DNA from: Kingdonia uniflora
Taxonomy: Eukaryota > Streptophyta > Magnoliopsida > Ranunculales > Circaeasteraceae
Length of the DNA stretch: 64,000 bases
Assembly (NCBI GenBank): GCA_014058105.1
Contig: JACGCM010000560.1
Location: 5,642,001-5,706,000 of the forward strand
Direction: 5' to 3'
The position numbers were made by a program, and so were the translations under genes. This document shows, one piece after another, positions 23,017-34,329 of this stretch (positions are counted from its first letter, which is position 1; every line of letters starts with the position of its first letter). The notes under the pieces are model-generated. The model saw only the letters and a program-made list of their open reading frames with translations. It did no database searches and was not told the origin of the DNA.

Positions 23017-24280
23017 ATGGTGACTTTTAAATGACCAGCTACATAAGTTTAACATGAAATCTCCATTGAATCTGATCAGCTCGCAAAATTAAGGGCAAAC
23101 CTTAACGCCAAAACATAGAAGCAGAATGAGCTCGAACGTCAGTTGTTACATAACCGAGTGCTTTGCGAACAAGAACTTGAAGATGAACGTCAAGCTCGAC
23201 AAACAAAGTTCAAACGATATGAAGAACAGATGATAATGATACAGACTGCCAATAAGTACTGCAAGACAATCAGCAGGTTCAACCTTTCAGGGAACGTGAC
23301 CAAATACTGGCGAACTCCAGAGTTTCAGCACGAGATAGGTTGGGACCTCGAGGATCCAATAACAAGGGAGCTTCTAGGCATCAGCGTAATGATCCACACG
23401 TACTAGAAGCTTCAATTTATCTGGGATGGGAATATCAGTTAGAGATTAGCAGAGGACGTAGGCTTTCCAATCGTCAAGAAGAGGAAGAGGAGCTGCGGCC
23501 TCCATCCAGGGTGCCAGCTCATAAACGTTTAAGTGAGGGAAGCGGTACTCATAACCCCTAATCTACACGCCGAGCCATTCAAGCACCACATCAGTATGTC
23601 ACGCAAGAACACATGGATCAGTGAATCAAGGAATTAATAGAAGCTCAAGTACTCGGTAGTAAGGACGATTTGACCAAATTGCAAGGTAGTTTAATCGCCA
23701 AAGAGTTGTTTGATATGGAAATACCGATAGGTTTTCCATACTCCGATGGTACTTAAGTACAAAAGTATCGATCCTAAAGAATACATCCAGCAATTTTAAG
23801 AATCATTGGGGTTGTATTCAAATTTGAACCACATTATGTGTCAACTATTTGCTACAAACCTACAAGCCTACAGGGAAAACTACTCTGATGGTTCCATTCT
23901 CTACCTAAAGATTTAATCCTCACATTCGACCACATATAGAAGATCTTCGTCAAGATGTACGCTCACAACAAAGACAAGGAAAAGAATTTATACACTCTTA
24001 TTAGTCTCAAACAGTCTTTGGGGGAAAAGCTCGAGGTCTTTGCAAAGAAATTTCTAGAACTTGCTCGGAAGGTTGATAATCTCGATTAGAAGACAACCAT
24101 TTTAGCGTTTACCAATGCACTACAGATCGATTGTAAAGCAAAGTAGTTCAGGTCGAATATCAATCCAAGGAAAAATACTTGTACCACATCTACCACAACT
24201 ACATGATCGAGATTCACCAAATTAACAATTAAGCCAAATTAAAAAAGATGAGGTTAACAGAGTGTTGTGACTTCACAATT
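23017..24280 (+). pseudogene. Element 1: broken gag
   Basis: The aligned start ATG (23,017) is followed after a few codons by a stop. The N-terminal part carries a charged coiled-coil segment (QELEDERQARQTKFKRYEEQ, about 23,160-23,230). The capsid core is found in shifted frames at 23,690-24,110: a relic of the LPKDLILTF region, SLKQSLGEKLEVFAKKFLEL, and ILAFTNAL. Gag forms the virus-like particle that packages element RNA. Stops and at least three frameshifts prevent expression. Confidence 0.7.
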
Positions 24281-24329
24281 CAGGATAAAGAAGGTAGACT
24301 CCTTATCGAATCTAATAATTGACGAACTG

Positions 24330-24770
24330 AAATTTTATTTGAAGATTACGATATCGGTCGTGTTAAGTTTCCAGATCATGATGCACTGGCTATTATGCTT
24401 AAAATAAAAAAATTATCATGCATATTATGATGATAGATACAGGCAACGGTATTGAGATACTTTTTTAGAGCACAATCGACCAAATGGGACTAGCAGACGA
24501 AGTTGTACCAAACGACATCGATATAAGTAGTTTTAACGAATCTAAAGAAGGAGTAGGAAAGATCATCCTACCAATTACTGATGGACCCACCACTATTAAC
24601 GTTGTTTTTTACATCATCAATGCAAAATCCCGATACCTAAGGATAATGGGCCGTTGCTGGTTATATAACATGGAAGCGATTCCATCCACATACCATTTTG
24701 CATTTGGTTTTAAGTACAACGGTGGCATCTTTGAGATAAAAGGAAATTAAAAAATCTCATGAGCTTGCGG
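24330..24770 (+). pseudogene. Element 1: protease
   Basis: MIDTGNGIEILF at about 24,428 holds the aspartic protease D-T-G triad. It is followed after a stop by an open stretch (24,484-24,750) with GKIILPITDGPTTINVVFYI and LRIMGRCWLYNMEAIPSTYH, the C-terminal half of Ty3/gypsy proteases. The enzyme would cut the gag-pol polyprotein. Stops at about 24,464 and in the linker show it is broken, although the catalytic triad remains. Confidence 0.7.
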
Positions 24771-24959
24771 AAATACTGTATCGGCCATACTTGACACATC
24801 CAGCAAATTTGTTATATAGTAATTACCAAAAGCTGGTCACACCGATGTTCAACCTTCTATAGTAGAACCTAAAAAGTACATTGAGATTGATAGACCTAGT
24901 AGGGGTACTTATATTAGTACTACGCTGGTTCAACAGGAGAAATAAACTCTCATACATTT

Positions 24960-26310
24960 TTTATAGATGAACCGAGACGTCTTCGCTTGGACTTTTAAAG
25001 AAATATTAGGAGTTGACCTAGCCAAGGCAACACATTGAGCATTAAAGATAAAACTACAACAGTTAAACAAAAACAAAGGAGGCTTTCACTTCGTCTCAGA
25101 TATGAGGTTAACAGTAAAATCGATAAATTGATCTAGGTCAGATTTATTTGAGAAGCCAAGTACCCGGATTGGATCTCGAACATTGTCGCAGTTCAAAAGA
25201 AGAATGAGAAAGTTCGAGTTTGTGTAGATTTCATAGATATAAAGAAACACACACCAAAAAGTAGTTTTCCTCTTCCTATCATTCATTAAAATTTTGATTT
25301 TATAGCAGGTTATAAGCTGTTATCTATGATGTACGCCATTTCAGGATACAACCAGATACCTCTTTTGGACGAAGATCATGAAAAGACCACCTTCATCACT
25401 GAAAGAGGGTTCTACTATTACAAAGTCATGCCATTCGGACTAAAGAACGTTGAAGCAACCTATCAAAGGCTAGTGACAAATATGTTTTAAAAATTACTTA
25501 GGGAGGACCGTTGAAGTATATATTGACAATCTACTTTGTAAAAGCTTACAGAAGGAGAATCATATTGTACATCTTAATACAGTCTTTAATATATTATGAT
25601 CATACGGAATGAAGGTTAATTTTGATAAATGTCAATTCGGAGTACACTATGGAAAGTTCTTGGGACATCTAATCAGCAAGAAAGGAATCGAAGTTATTCC
25701 TGATTAGATTCGAGCTCTAATATCTATGCCATCACCACAAACAAAGAAAAATGTATAGAAGCTCGCTGGCAAGATTGTAGTTATTAACAGATTTATCTCT
25801 AAGTCTTCAGATCATTTTTGATGGTTGTTCATGCTACTTCGTGGATCCACTACAAGAGGCAAAAGATGACAAAATGAAGATATTGATTAGACAGCAGAAT
25901 GTAAAGCAGTTTTTTGAGAACTCAAAATCTATCTCGGGAAATCTCCCATAATGAGCACCTCGATAGATAATGAAGAATTGATCATCTACCTCTCAGTTAC
26001 AGATAACTCTCTCAGCTCGGTTCTTATTCGGCTCGAAGGAAAGATTGAGAAGCTAGTATATTTTATAAGCAAGACCCTCACATCGGTAGAAACAAGATAT
26101 TCTAAGATCGAGTGACTACTCCTAACACTCATCTACACTTAACAGAAGCTCAAGCACTATTTTTAAGCACATTCAATCAAGGTTATAACAAATTATCCCC
26201 TTTAAGAAGTACTATCAAAGAAGGAGAAGTCGCGTAGAGTATAATAATGGCCTATCAGTTTGGGGGAGCACAACATCAAATTCGAACAAAGAACCTCAGA
26301 AAAAGGTCAG
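24960..26310 (+). pseudogene. Element 1: reverse transcriptase and first RNase H
   Basis: The start region reads NRDVFAWTFKEILGVD. Reverse transcriptase motifs follow in broken frames: SGYNQIPLLDEDHEKTTFIT, VMPFGLKN and VEVYIDNLLCKS (the YIDN catalytic box, about 25,515), then FDKCQFGVHYGKFLGHLISK. The connection and RNase-H-like fold follow (IYLGKSPIMSTSIDNEELII, YFISKTLTSVETRYSK) to about 26,270 (EHNIKFEQRTSEKGQAVADF). It copies element RNA into DNA. In-frame stops occur roughly every 50-150 codons. Confidence 0.8.
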
Positions 26311-26439
26311 GCAGTGGCTGATTTTTTAGCGGACTTACCAGTAGAAGATCTAGATTGGGAAGAGCACGATCCAGATCTAACATAAGCACTTGAAGATGAT
26401 CCACCTTCAAAGCCCTTTGAAGAACGAGTTGAATAGGTT

Positions 26440-26880
26440 ACACAGAAGGGTTGAAGACTCCTTGCAGATGGATCACCAGGACTCGCAGGGTCAGGGATTA
26501 TAATCGTACTGATTATACCCTCTAATGACAAATTAATACGCCTCAAACAATGCCACAAAGTATGAAGCATTAATTCATGGCATTGGATATCGAAGTTCTG
26601 GAACGATTGGTCTATACCGACTCATTGTTGATCGTCCACCACTACTTTAAGTAATACAAGAAGAATAACAAAATGGTTGATTATGCAGCACTAGTTGCTG
26701 ACAGGATGAACAAATTTAATAAAGTTACCCTCGATTTTTTACCTCGTGGAGAAAATTGATATGCCGATTCCTTGGCTTATCTAGATGGGGTCTTAGATAC
26801 AGAAGCAAGGTACCTCCAAATCGAAGTAATTTTAACCCCCTACATTAATTTCCCAACGGTATGCACGATCAATACTGGGG
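26440..26880 (+). pseudogene. Element 1: second (archaeal-type) RNase H
   Basis: LLADGSPGLAGSGIIIV at about 26,460 carries the first catalytic aspartate of a second RNase H, after the one joined to reverse transcriptase. Its later part is broken (LVEKIDMPIPWL in a shifted frame for the expected DSLA region near 26,760). A doubled RNase H is characteristic of plant Tat elements, and the second copy is thought to supply the active enzyme. Confidence 0.65.
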
Positions 26881-26929
26881 GCGATGAAGAGGAGGAAGAC
26901 GATTGAAGGAAACCTTTTCTCACATATAT

Positions 26930-28140
26930 TGGCCCAGAGAACAAATGTGATGGGCCACTTCCAGAAGATCTAATAGAACGCAGGCAGTTGATTGAAAGCT
27001 CAAAGCGTTATACGGTTCAAAAAGACTGTTTATACCGAAGGTCAGTCACTGGACCATACCTCAAGTACTTCTCCAAACAACAAACAGATGGAATGCTTAA
27101 GGATTTACATAAAGGGACTTGTGGCTCCCATGCCGCAGGTCGATCCCTCGTAAACAGAGGAATTACACAAGAAGTATTCTGGCCCAGAATTAGAAAGCAG
27201 GCCATGGAGTATTCATCAAAATGCAACCCATGCCTACGATATAATAATCAAATATGAGCTCTACCCGAGTAAGGTGTTATAGCCTTTCATGCGATGGGCA
27301 GTTGATTTCGTGGGAGAATTTCCAAACACACTGGGTGACTGTAGATTCTTACTTATAGCCACAAATTATTTCACAAAATGGGTTAAAGTAGTTCCCCTCT
27401 ATCGAACTCGAGAAGAAAAAATTGTCTCATTTATCCGGGAACATATCATCATACGATTTGGTTGCCCTCACTTGATTCGGATCGATAATGGGCCACAGTT
27501 CGTTGGAGAGAATGCAATGGCATTTCTAAACAAACACAATACCATTCATTCACCCTTCAATCCATACTATCCCCAAGGCAATGGGCAGGCTATAATCATA
27601 AATAATACTATAGTATATAGAATCAAGAAGAGACTCAAATTAGAGAAGAAGGAAAATTGGATAAGGGAACTACCACATGTCTTGTGGGCCTACAACACAA
27701 TACCGAGACTATCAGCAGGATGTTCCCCATTCCTACTTTCTTAAGGAACATAAGTCATAATCCTAACATAATATTATCATCCTGTCAAAGATTGAGAGCT
27801 CACTGATGAAGAAAATTAGTTCGAGTTATCTTACAATATGAACTAGATCGATGAAACACTAGCTCGAGCTGCTGCCATCTTGGGTCGATATCATCATATG
27901 CTAGCTAATTTATATAATAGAAGAGTTCAGAGTCATGAGTTCAAAGTCAATAACCTAGTCTTCCGAGAGATCCCCAAAAATAGAAAAGAGTTAAATGTTG
28001 GGAAACTCGTAGAAAACTAGGAAGGTCCATTTTTGGTTATGGGACGAACTGGTCTTAGATCCTACTACCTCATGATAAAGGATTGCGTCAGAATACCAAG
28101 CCCTTAGATCACTAGGAGATTGAAGCGATATTATCGTTAA
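26930..28140 (+). pseudogene. Element 1: integrase
   Basis: The zinc-binding region is open at 26,988-27,257 (LHKGTCGSHAAGRS, then CNPCLRYN). After a stop, 27,289-27,744 gives the catalytic core with MRWAVDFVGEFPNT (first aspartate) and IRIDNGPQFVGEN (second aspartate). The glutamate is lost: the usual GNGQAE reads QGNGQAIIINNT. The C-terminal part runs in broken frames to about 28,140. Integrase inserts the DNA copy into the host chromosome. This one has lost a catalytic residue as well as its frame. Confidence 0.8.
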
Positions 28141-28425
28141 ATCCTTAATCTTGCAAACACAGGATACATCTATTATTATTCCTTACATTCCAAAAGTGAG
28201 ATTACAATCTCCAACAACATGTATATTCTTTTCTCATCAATGAAATTTTTTAAGTTTTTTCCCACATTACTCTTTACAATCATATATATACTTTACTAAT
28301 GATCTGAATAGTACTTGTTTATCTTGTTTTAGTTAACAGGTTATCTTGTTTTAGTTAGCAGTTTATTTATGTTCTGAGCTTCAAGTTTATTTATAATTAG
28401 CCATTTTGATTAGATCCAGTACTTG

Positions 28426-28510
28426 TATTGGTATCAGAGCTATATGTGGCTAATTTTTTGGTTTGCGTAGGTATGATAAATATCATATGCGAATTAGGTA
28501 TACTTTACTG
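28426..28510 (+). repeat. Segment shared with 52,665-52,740
   Basis: TATTGGTATCAGAGCTATAT followed by GTGGCTA and GTAGGTATG closely matches the copy at 52,665. It begins with the initiator-tRNA type primer site, unlike the primer site of the host element, so it probably derives from another LTR element. Confidence 0.5.
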
Positions 28511-29150
28511 TTTATCTTCTTTTTCTGGTTAACAATGTTTTCTCAGTCTAGTCTGGTGAAATATGTCGGTGTGCTTAATGTTTTTATTTTTTCTCTGGTT
28601 GATAATGTTTTCCCAGCCTACTATGGTGAACAAATTAGGTATGGTACGTTACCCAAGTCGCGTATGACGTTGTTGTCCTAGACGTGGACGTTTAGCCGAT
28701 AAATCGTTGACAAGCGTATACCTAATTCTTTTACTAATATTACACTATTTAAACACCTTCGTCAGGGAAAAAAGACCAGCAGTAACCATATTGACACCTT
28801 TTACTAAGATTACACTGTTTAAACATCTTTTTTAGGAAACAAGGATCTACAGTAACCATACTGGCATTCCTATATAGGATTTACATATCTATGTGATCCA
28901 TCCTTAACATATGAATGAACTTAATAGGTCTCACGATAACCAATCATCTATAAAAATCTTTGAATTAATAGGGTTTGAACAAACCCAGCAACTGAACCAA
29001 TGGACTATACCGGCTATCAAGTCTAAATTAATATGCAAAAAAGTTATGTTCGACTTCATTAGCCAAGATAATATCAAGATTATGGAGCAATCCATAGCTC
29101 TTGACAATAAATGTCATACCTTAAAACTACTTAATCTTCATGATATTGAA

Positions 29151-29152
<2 letters not shown>

Positions 29153-29189
<37 letters not shown>
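29153..29189. repeat. AT microsatellite
   Basis: An uninterrupted alternating AT run of about 37 bases. Confidence 0.95.
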
Positions 29190-29190
<1 letters not shown>

Positions 29191-29355
29191 CAAAGGTAAA
29201 AATAGCTTTTATCTATCTTACATCTACAATACAAAAATGAAAACCGTTTACAACTTCTTTATGTAGCCCCTTTTTGGAATACATCAGATGAACATCTACT
29301 GACATTCAAAGCTCTAGAAGACATAAATTCTTGTGCTCTAACAACAAACATCTCT

Positions 29356-31130
29356 CTACCTAATTCTAATTGTTCCCCCGCAAATGGGACCAATATCGAT
29401 TTCCATAAGATTCAAATAGTTACTTCGATCTAAGTCAACCTTACAGATACAATTCTTCAAAACCAGACAGTCATGCAACACGTCCCTTTCCCCCTCGAGC
29501 CTCTTCACTTCCTTCACAAAGTAGGCAATTACTGCCATTATCACCCTCAAATGTACCTCATCTAAGAAAAGTCTGTCTTGATTCGGTACTGCTAAGTCAA
29601 CAAAATTTCTATGTATAATCTGAATTTTTTAATTCAACTTCGCATAGTGAGTTGCTCCCTGCAAGCGTCTTTCCAAATCTACTACAGACCGGCCAATACC
29701 GTCAATGATTTACCCCGTTCGACCTGATTTTTCTCTTTATGCTCGTTTAACTCTTGTACTTCACTTAGCAATGCCAGCAATTCTGCCTCCTTTTTCTATA
29801 AAACTTCATTTACGTTATTTATGCTAAAAGAAGTATTCTTTAACATTTCATAATTTTTCCTTAAAGTTTCCTCCAAATCTTTTTCCTTAATTTGAGCAAT
29901 ATTCAACTTATCCCCATTATCTCTAGCTCACTTATTTGCTTTACTTATAGCAGCTCGAACGGAACAAAATTTGCTTCTAATGATTTGATTTGAACTTGAG
30001 CACGAACCAACTTAGCTTGTATGCTAACCAATTCAATCTTTTTCTTCCTCAATTGCTCCCTAACATTTTTAAGATTCCACTTCAACTCCTTTCTTTTCAC
30101 CTCTAAGGCTCCGATACAAAATTAAGCACGATCTGCATTTGTGTTCTTCCCCTTCATTTTCTCTACATCTCCTTCCAACCTCTTTATCGTACTATTCAAC
30201 TTCTCTGCCTCACTTTGAGCATTCACCAGCTTACCCTGAGCGCTACCCAATTCAGCTTCCTTATTCTTGATCTTCTTATTTAGCTCGCTAACCGTCGCTT
30301 CTGACTAGTCAACTTAAGCTCCAATTTTTCATAATGATCTACAGTCTCTTCAAATTCCTGATCCTATCAAATTCCAGCTTAAACTCGTGATTACATTAGA
30401 TAATATCCTCCTCACACAATTGGGAAACTTCAAGCTCGGCCTGCACAACAGTTTACATACATGAAGACTATCCAATATATGTTTCTCATATCAACAGTTT
30501 ACATACGTCACTCACATCTCTTACAGTAACTTATATATATTATAGACATACCACAACGAGCTACTACTTCCTTAGCCTTCAAGTTATGATGATTTCTCCC
30601 TCTGGTGGCCATATGCTTTAAAATCTCAGGATCAAGATGAATACCATAATCTTGAAATATTTTCAGGTATGGCTCTTTTAACCTTCTCTTACTATCTATC
30701 TCAGCTTCTTAAAAGAGGGCCAATTACATTAAGTCTTTGGTTGTTTATGGTAAATTTTATTTAGTACCACCAGGAAGGAAATGTCAATTTTTAAGTACCT
30801 ACACCTATCTTTTCTAGCTACCTCATTTTTCTCTACTTTCTCTTTGGCCTATCCTAAACGAACTGTTCATAACTCACTCCAATGCTTTTTAATAAGTTCT
30901 CTACGTTTTCTAACCTGAACCTTCGTACGTCTAGTCAGGAGAGCTGATGCATATGAAGAGTTTTTCTCCCTAGCGAGCTCTTTCTTTTTGAACCCTCAAT
31001 TGTTAGGCGCAAGTCTTTAAGTTCCTACGCAACAATTTTTATGTATCAATACATCATAGACCAATTCATAAATTTACTTCAAATATAATCAATACAACTA
31101 ATATTCTTTTTCCAAAATCTACTTCAGTCT
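29356..31130 (-). pseudogene. Element 1: antisense gene, coiled-coil tail (D)
   Basis: On the minus strand, exon-like blocks read ELKDLRLTIEG after an acceptor GCGTAG (about 31,021), then basic and glutamate-rich coiled-coil segments. It ends with VIAYFVKEVKRLEGERDVLH and CICKVDLDRSNYLN, stopping near 29,356. Element 2 has the same beginning (KLKELRLRIKDLENELPKEK) and the same end (CICRAEVDRGNCLN). It is probably the 3' portion of gene C: the final codons of C (GAGAAG, then GTAGAGTAAG) look like a splice donor whose intron would contain C's apparent stop. Many stops are present. The function is unknown; a long coiled coil suggests a structural or interaction role. Confidence 0.55.
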
Positions 31131-31755
31131 TACTCTACCTTCTCGTCCTCCTCCCCTCCTTGATTATCTAACTCAGTACTGCCAGAAACTGCATTCAAAC
31201 CCTTAATAGTCTCCTGGGGAGTACTGCCAGCCTCAGGATCATCCCCTAGACTGGGCTCCTCAACGTCTGAAAATCATCCTTCCATTATATTAACAATACC
31301 GGATTCAGAGTATCCATCCTCATGAAGCCTCAGACCAAGATTATCGCGAGCAGCAGTCACCTTATCTACAATCCTTTTCGCCTCCTTTTCGAGCTGCTCC
31401 ATAGCTACCCAGAATGAAGACTTCAGGTTGTTAACTTCCAAGCTCGAACGCGCTTTTTCTTCTACAAATTTGGCTCGTTCCTCCACCAATTCTTTCTCCA
31501 CCTCCATGGTCCGCTTTAGTACCGACCTCCCCTCCTCGACACCTGGGGTGATCCCTTTTATCATACGGGATACCTATACAAGACATAACTTTACAGAGTG
31601 TGACTTCTCAAAAGAATCACAATGAGTATGATTATTTTTTGACTTACCCTACAATGCTCCACATGAATTAAGGATCCGAGTTCTTCGGTGTCCTCCAAAA
31701 TAATAGCCTTGATCTTCTCTTCCAACGCAACCAACTCCACCTCTAATTTTGTATC
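31131..31755 (-). pseudogene. Element 1: antisense gene C, 3' part
   Basis: This continues gene C from 42,547 across the element 2 insertion. On the minus strand it reads KLEVELVALEEKIKAIILED to 31,648, then a GT-AG intron (31,647-31,574; donor GTAAGT, acceptor TATAG), then RMIKGITPGVEEGRSVLK with a glutamate-rich coiled coil (31,564-31,274). A stop at about 31,273 is followed by an acidic end, DNQGGEEDEK. The intron has a counterpart at the same point in element 2. Confidence 0.6.
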
Positions 31756-32373
31756 TGTAGGGAACTATCCCTTGATCTAACCCAATTCGAGTTATTTCCA
31801 GTTCAAACTATCTCCATATCAGACTCACGCATTCTACATGTGACATAAATAGTCAGCATTGACATCTACGCCACGAACTGATGAAGAACGTGGGTCGAGC
31901 TCAACAGAAAAACATGAACATGTCAAAGATACCTGTCTCTCATGAACTAAACAGTTGCTCAGTCAACCGCCACTTACCACATTATTCGGAGAATGTTCTT
32001 CAGCATGATAAAAAACTATGGAGAGGGCCTATATAATGAAAAAGTTATAGAAGAGACAAAGAACCTGAAAAAAATATACGAGAAACCACCAAGAAAACTA
32101 CATTTTCTAGATTCTTAAATAACCAAACTTCTTATCTACAAGATCAAGAATTTCTAGTTCGAGAGATCACTTGTAATAAGATATCAGCCTCAAGCGATAA
32201 AAGTTACTATTACAAAATCCATCAGCTCGAGGTCGTGATCTCTTACCTATTCAGAGATTTTCCACGCTAAATCACATGTGTCATTTCTTATTTCATATTA
32301 ATTTTTATCACATTAATATTGGTGTAAGAGCTAATTCCGAGCCATCTTGAGCTTACGGAATTAGGCCATTACA
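31756..32373 (+). repeat. Element 2: 5' LTR
   Basis: It starts TGTAGGGAACTATCCC and ends CCATTACA. Its 3' two thirds match 42,165-42,546. A TATA box, CTATATAAT, lies at about 32,029. The primer site TTTGGCGTCGTCTATGGG follows at 32,374. Confidence 0.8.
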
Positions 32374-32450
32374 TTTGGCGTCGTCTATGGGAAAGAAAAC
32401 ATTTTCACGATATCCTAAGGTATACATTCGCACTACTACAAATTTCAATC

Positions 32451-32819
32451 ATGGTCACTTCCAGACGACCAATAACTGGAATCCAACTCAATCTTTCAGT
32501 TAAGCCGAAACAACTTATAAAACTACGGGTGAATCTCATCGCCGAAACAGAGAAACACAATGGTTCTAAGAAAGAGCGAGTAGGCAAGATCATCTTACCT
32601 ACTACCGCAGGACCAACCACCATCAACATCATCTTCTATGTAATCAACACCAAATCTCATTATCTCAGGATTATAGGCCACTACTGGATTTATAACATGG
32701 AAGTAATCGCTTTCACCTATTATCAAGCACTCTGCTTCAAACACAATGATGTTACTATGAAATTAAAGGTAGTCAAAACCTTTCTCGAGCTTGCGAAAAT
32801 ACTGTCTCAACAATTCTAG
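32451..32819 (+). pseudogene. Element 2: gag start fused to protease end
   Basis: The open frame of 122 codons begins like gag (MVTSRRPITGIQLNL, aligned to the gag start in element 1) and changes after about 37 codons into the C-terminal half of protease: GKIILPTTAGPTTINIIFYV, then LRIIGHYWIYNMEVIAFTYY. The capsid, nucleocapsid and the protease active site (D-T-G) are missing, so about 1.5 kb relative to element 1 was deleted in frame. The product cannot form particles or cleave polyprotein. Confidence 0.8.
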
Positions 32820-32959
32820 ATACCTCAGACAGATATACTATATAGTAATTACAGATAGCTGGTCACCTTGATGATCAACCTTCAACAGAAGAGACTACAA
32901 AATACGTCAACATTGATAGACCTTGGAGAGGTACTTTTATCGGTACCAAGCTGGTCCAG

Positions 32960-33835
32960 CACGATAAGGATGTTCTCATTCAATTCTTACAACTAAATCG
33001 AAATGTTTTTGCATTGACTTTTGAAGAGATGCCTGGGGTCGATCCGTCCACGGCATGTCACAAATTGGCCATCAACATCAGCGCCACGACGGTCAAATAG
33101 AAACAACGACGACTATCACTTCGCCTTCGAGATGAAGTTACCATGGAGATTGAGAAATTGATCAAAGTGGGATTCATTCGAGAAGCCAAGTACCCAGATT
33201 GGATATACAACATCATCGTTGTCCCCAAGAAGAATGGAAAAGTCCGAGTTTGTGTAGATTTTACAGATCTAAACAAACACACTCTGAAGGACAGTTTCCC
33301 TCATCCCAACATCTATAAAATCATTAATTCCACAGCAGGTCACGAAATCCTAACTATGATGTACGTTACTTTTGGATACAATCAGATTCCACTCTTGGAA
33401 GAAGATCAAGAAAAGACCACTTTTATCACTACAAGAGGACTTTATTACTACAAAGCCATGCCCTTCGGACTCAAAAGCGCAAGCGTAACTTATCAATGGT
33501 TGATGACTATTATGTTCAAAGAACATCTCGGTAAAATTGTGGAAGTCTATATTAATGATCTTTTGTACAAGAGCATATAATCAGTCAACCACATTACAAA
33601 TCTCAATTCAATATTCAACATTCTTAGATCTTATAAGATGCGACTCAATCCTGATAAGTATCAATTTGGAGTACATTCCGGTCAATCCAGATCAAATTCG
33701 GGATCTCCTCAACATGCCATTTCCAAAGACGACGAAAAACGCACAAATATTTGCCGACAAGATTGCCGCTATCAACCGATTCGTTTCAAAATCTTCAGAT
33801 CGATATCGTTGGATTATAAGAAAAGGGTAGAGACT
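32960..33835 (+). pseudogene. Element 2: reverse transcriptase, truncated
   Basis: An open stretch (33,143-33,580) covers EAKYPDWIYNIIVVPKKNGK, VRVCVDFTDLNKHTLKDSFP, TFGYNQIPLLEEDQEKTTFI, AMPFGLKSASVTYQ and the catalytic box as VEVYINDLLYKS. In the motif before FGYNQI the sequence is MMYVT where the family has aspartate, and the box is YIND rather than YIDD, so catalysis is doubtful. After a frameshift, 33,600-33,830 gives the thumb region to FVSKSSDRYRW. There the sequence jumps to the second RNase H: about 600 bp, including the first RNase H, is deleted compared with element 1. Confidence 0.8.
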
Positions 33836-34240
33836 TCATACAGATGGATCAGCAGGGCCCGCATGGTCAGGAATTGGAATTGTATTGATTACCCTCTTCC
33901 AATGATAAAATTGAGAAATTAATCCTTTTCGATTTTGAAGCCTCCAACAATGTCTCCAAATAAAAAGCTCTCATTCATGGACTCAACCTCGCACTTGAGC
34001 TCGGTATCCCAGAATTCTCAGTCTACATAGATTCATTACTCATCATCCACTATTACACTAAGCAATATAAGAAAAATGGAAAGATGATCGAATACGCAGC
34101 CCTCGTTGTAGATAGGATGAGCAAGTTCGCGCAAGTAACTCTCGATTATCTTTCTCGAGGTAAAAACAGACATGCCGATTCCTTGGCTTATCTAGTCAGG
34201 GTCTTGGGAACAAAAGCTCGATATATTTAGATCGAAGTAA
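33836..34240 (+). pseudogene. Element 2: second RNase H
   Basis: It begins LHTDGSAGPAWSGIGIVLI, with the catalytic aspartate and glycine-serine kept. It continues in broken frames to SRGKNRHADSLAYL-like sequence near 34,160-34,200, where the H and D of the last motif are still readable. Stops interrupt it. Confidence 0.65.
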
Positions 34241-34329
34241 TATCAACCCCCAGTATTGATCGCATTTCTGTATACACGATCAACACTGGGGGTGATAAAG
34301 GGGAAGATGACGATTAACGAAAGCTCTTC

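Larger units (their letters stand above)
28141..29350. other. Element 1: 3' untranslated stretch with small repeats
   Basis: It lies between integrase and the antisense genes. A 50-bp motif (GGTTAACAATGTTTTCTCAG and GGTTGATAATGTTTTCCCAG) is repeated at about 28,526 and 28,597. A longer motif (TACACTATTTAAACACCTTC and TACACTGTTTAAACATCTTT) is repeated at about 28,741 and 28,813. No gene is seen. Confidence 0.5.

Noticed and set aside
28911..29240. 109-codon plus-strand open frame
   Set aside because: It includes the AT microsatellite read as alternating tyrosine and isoleucine, and lies in the untranslated stretch of element 1.
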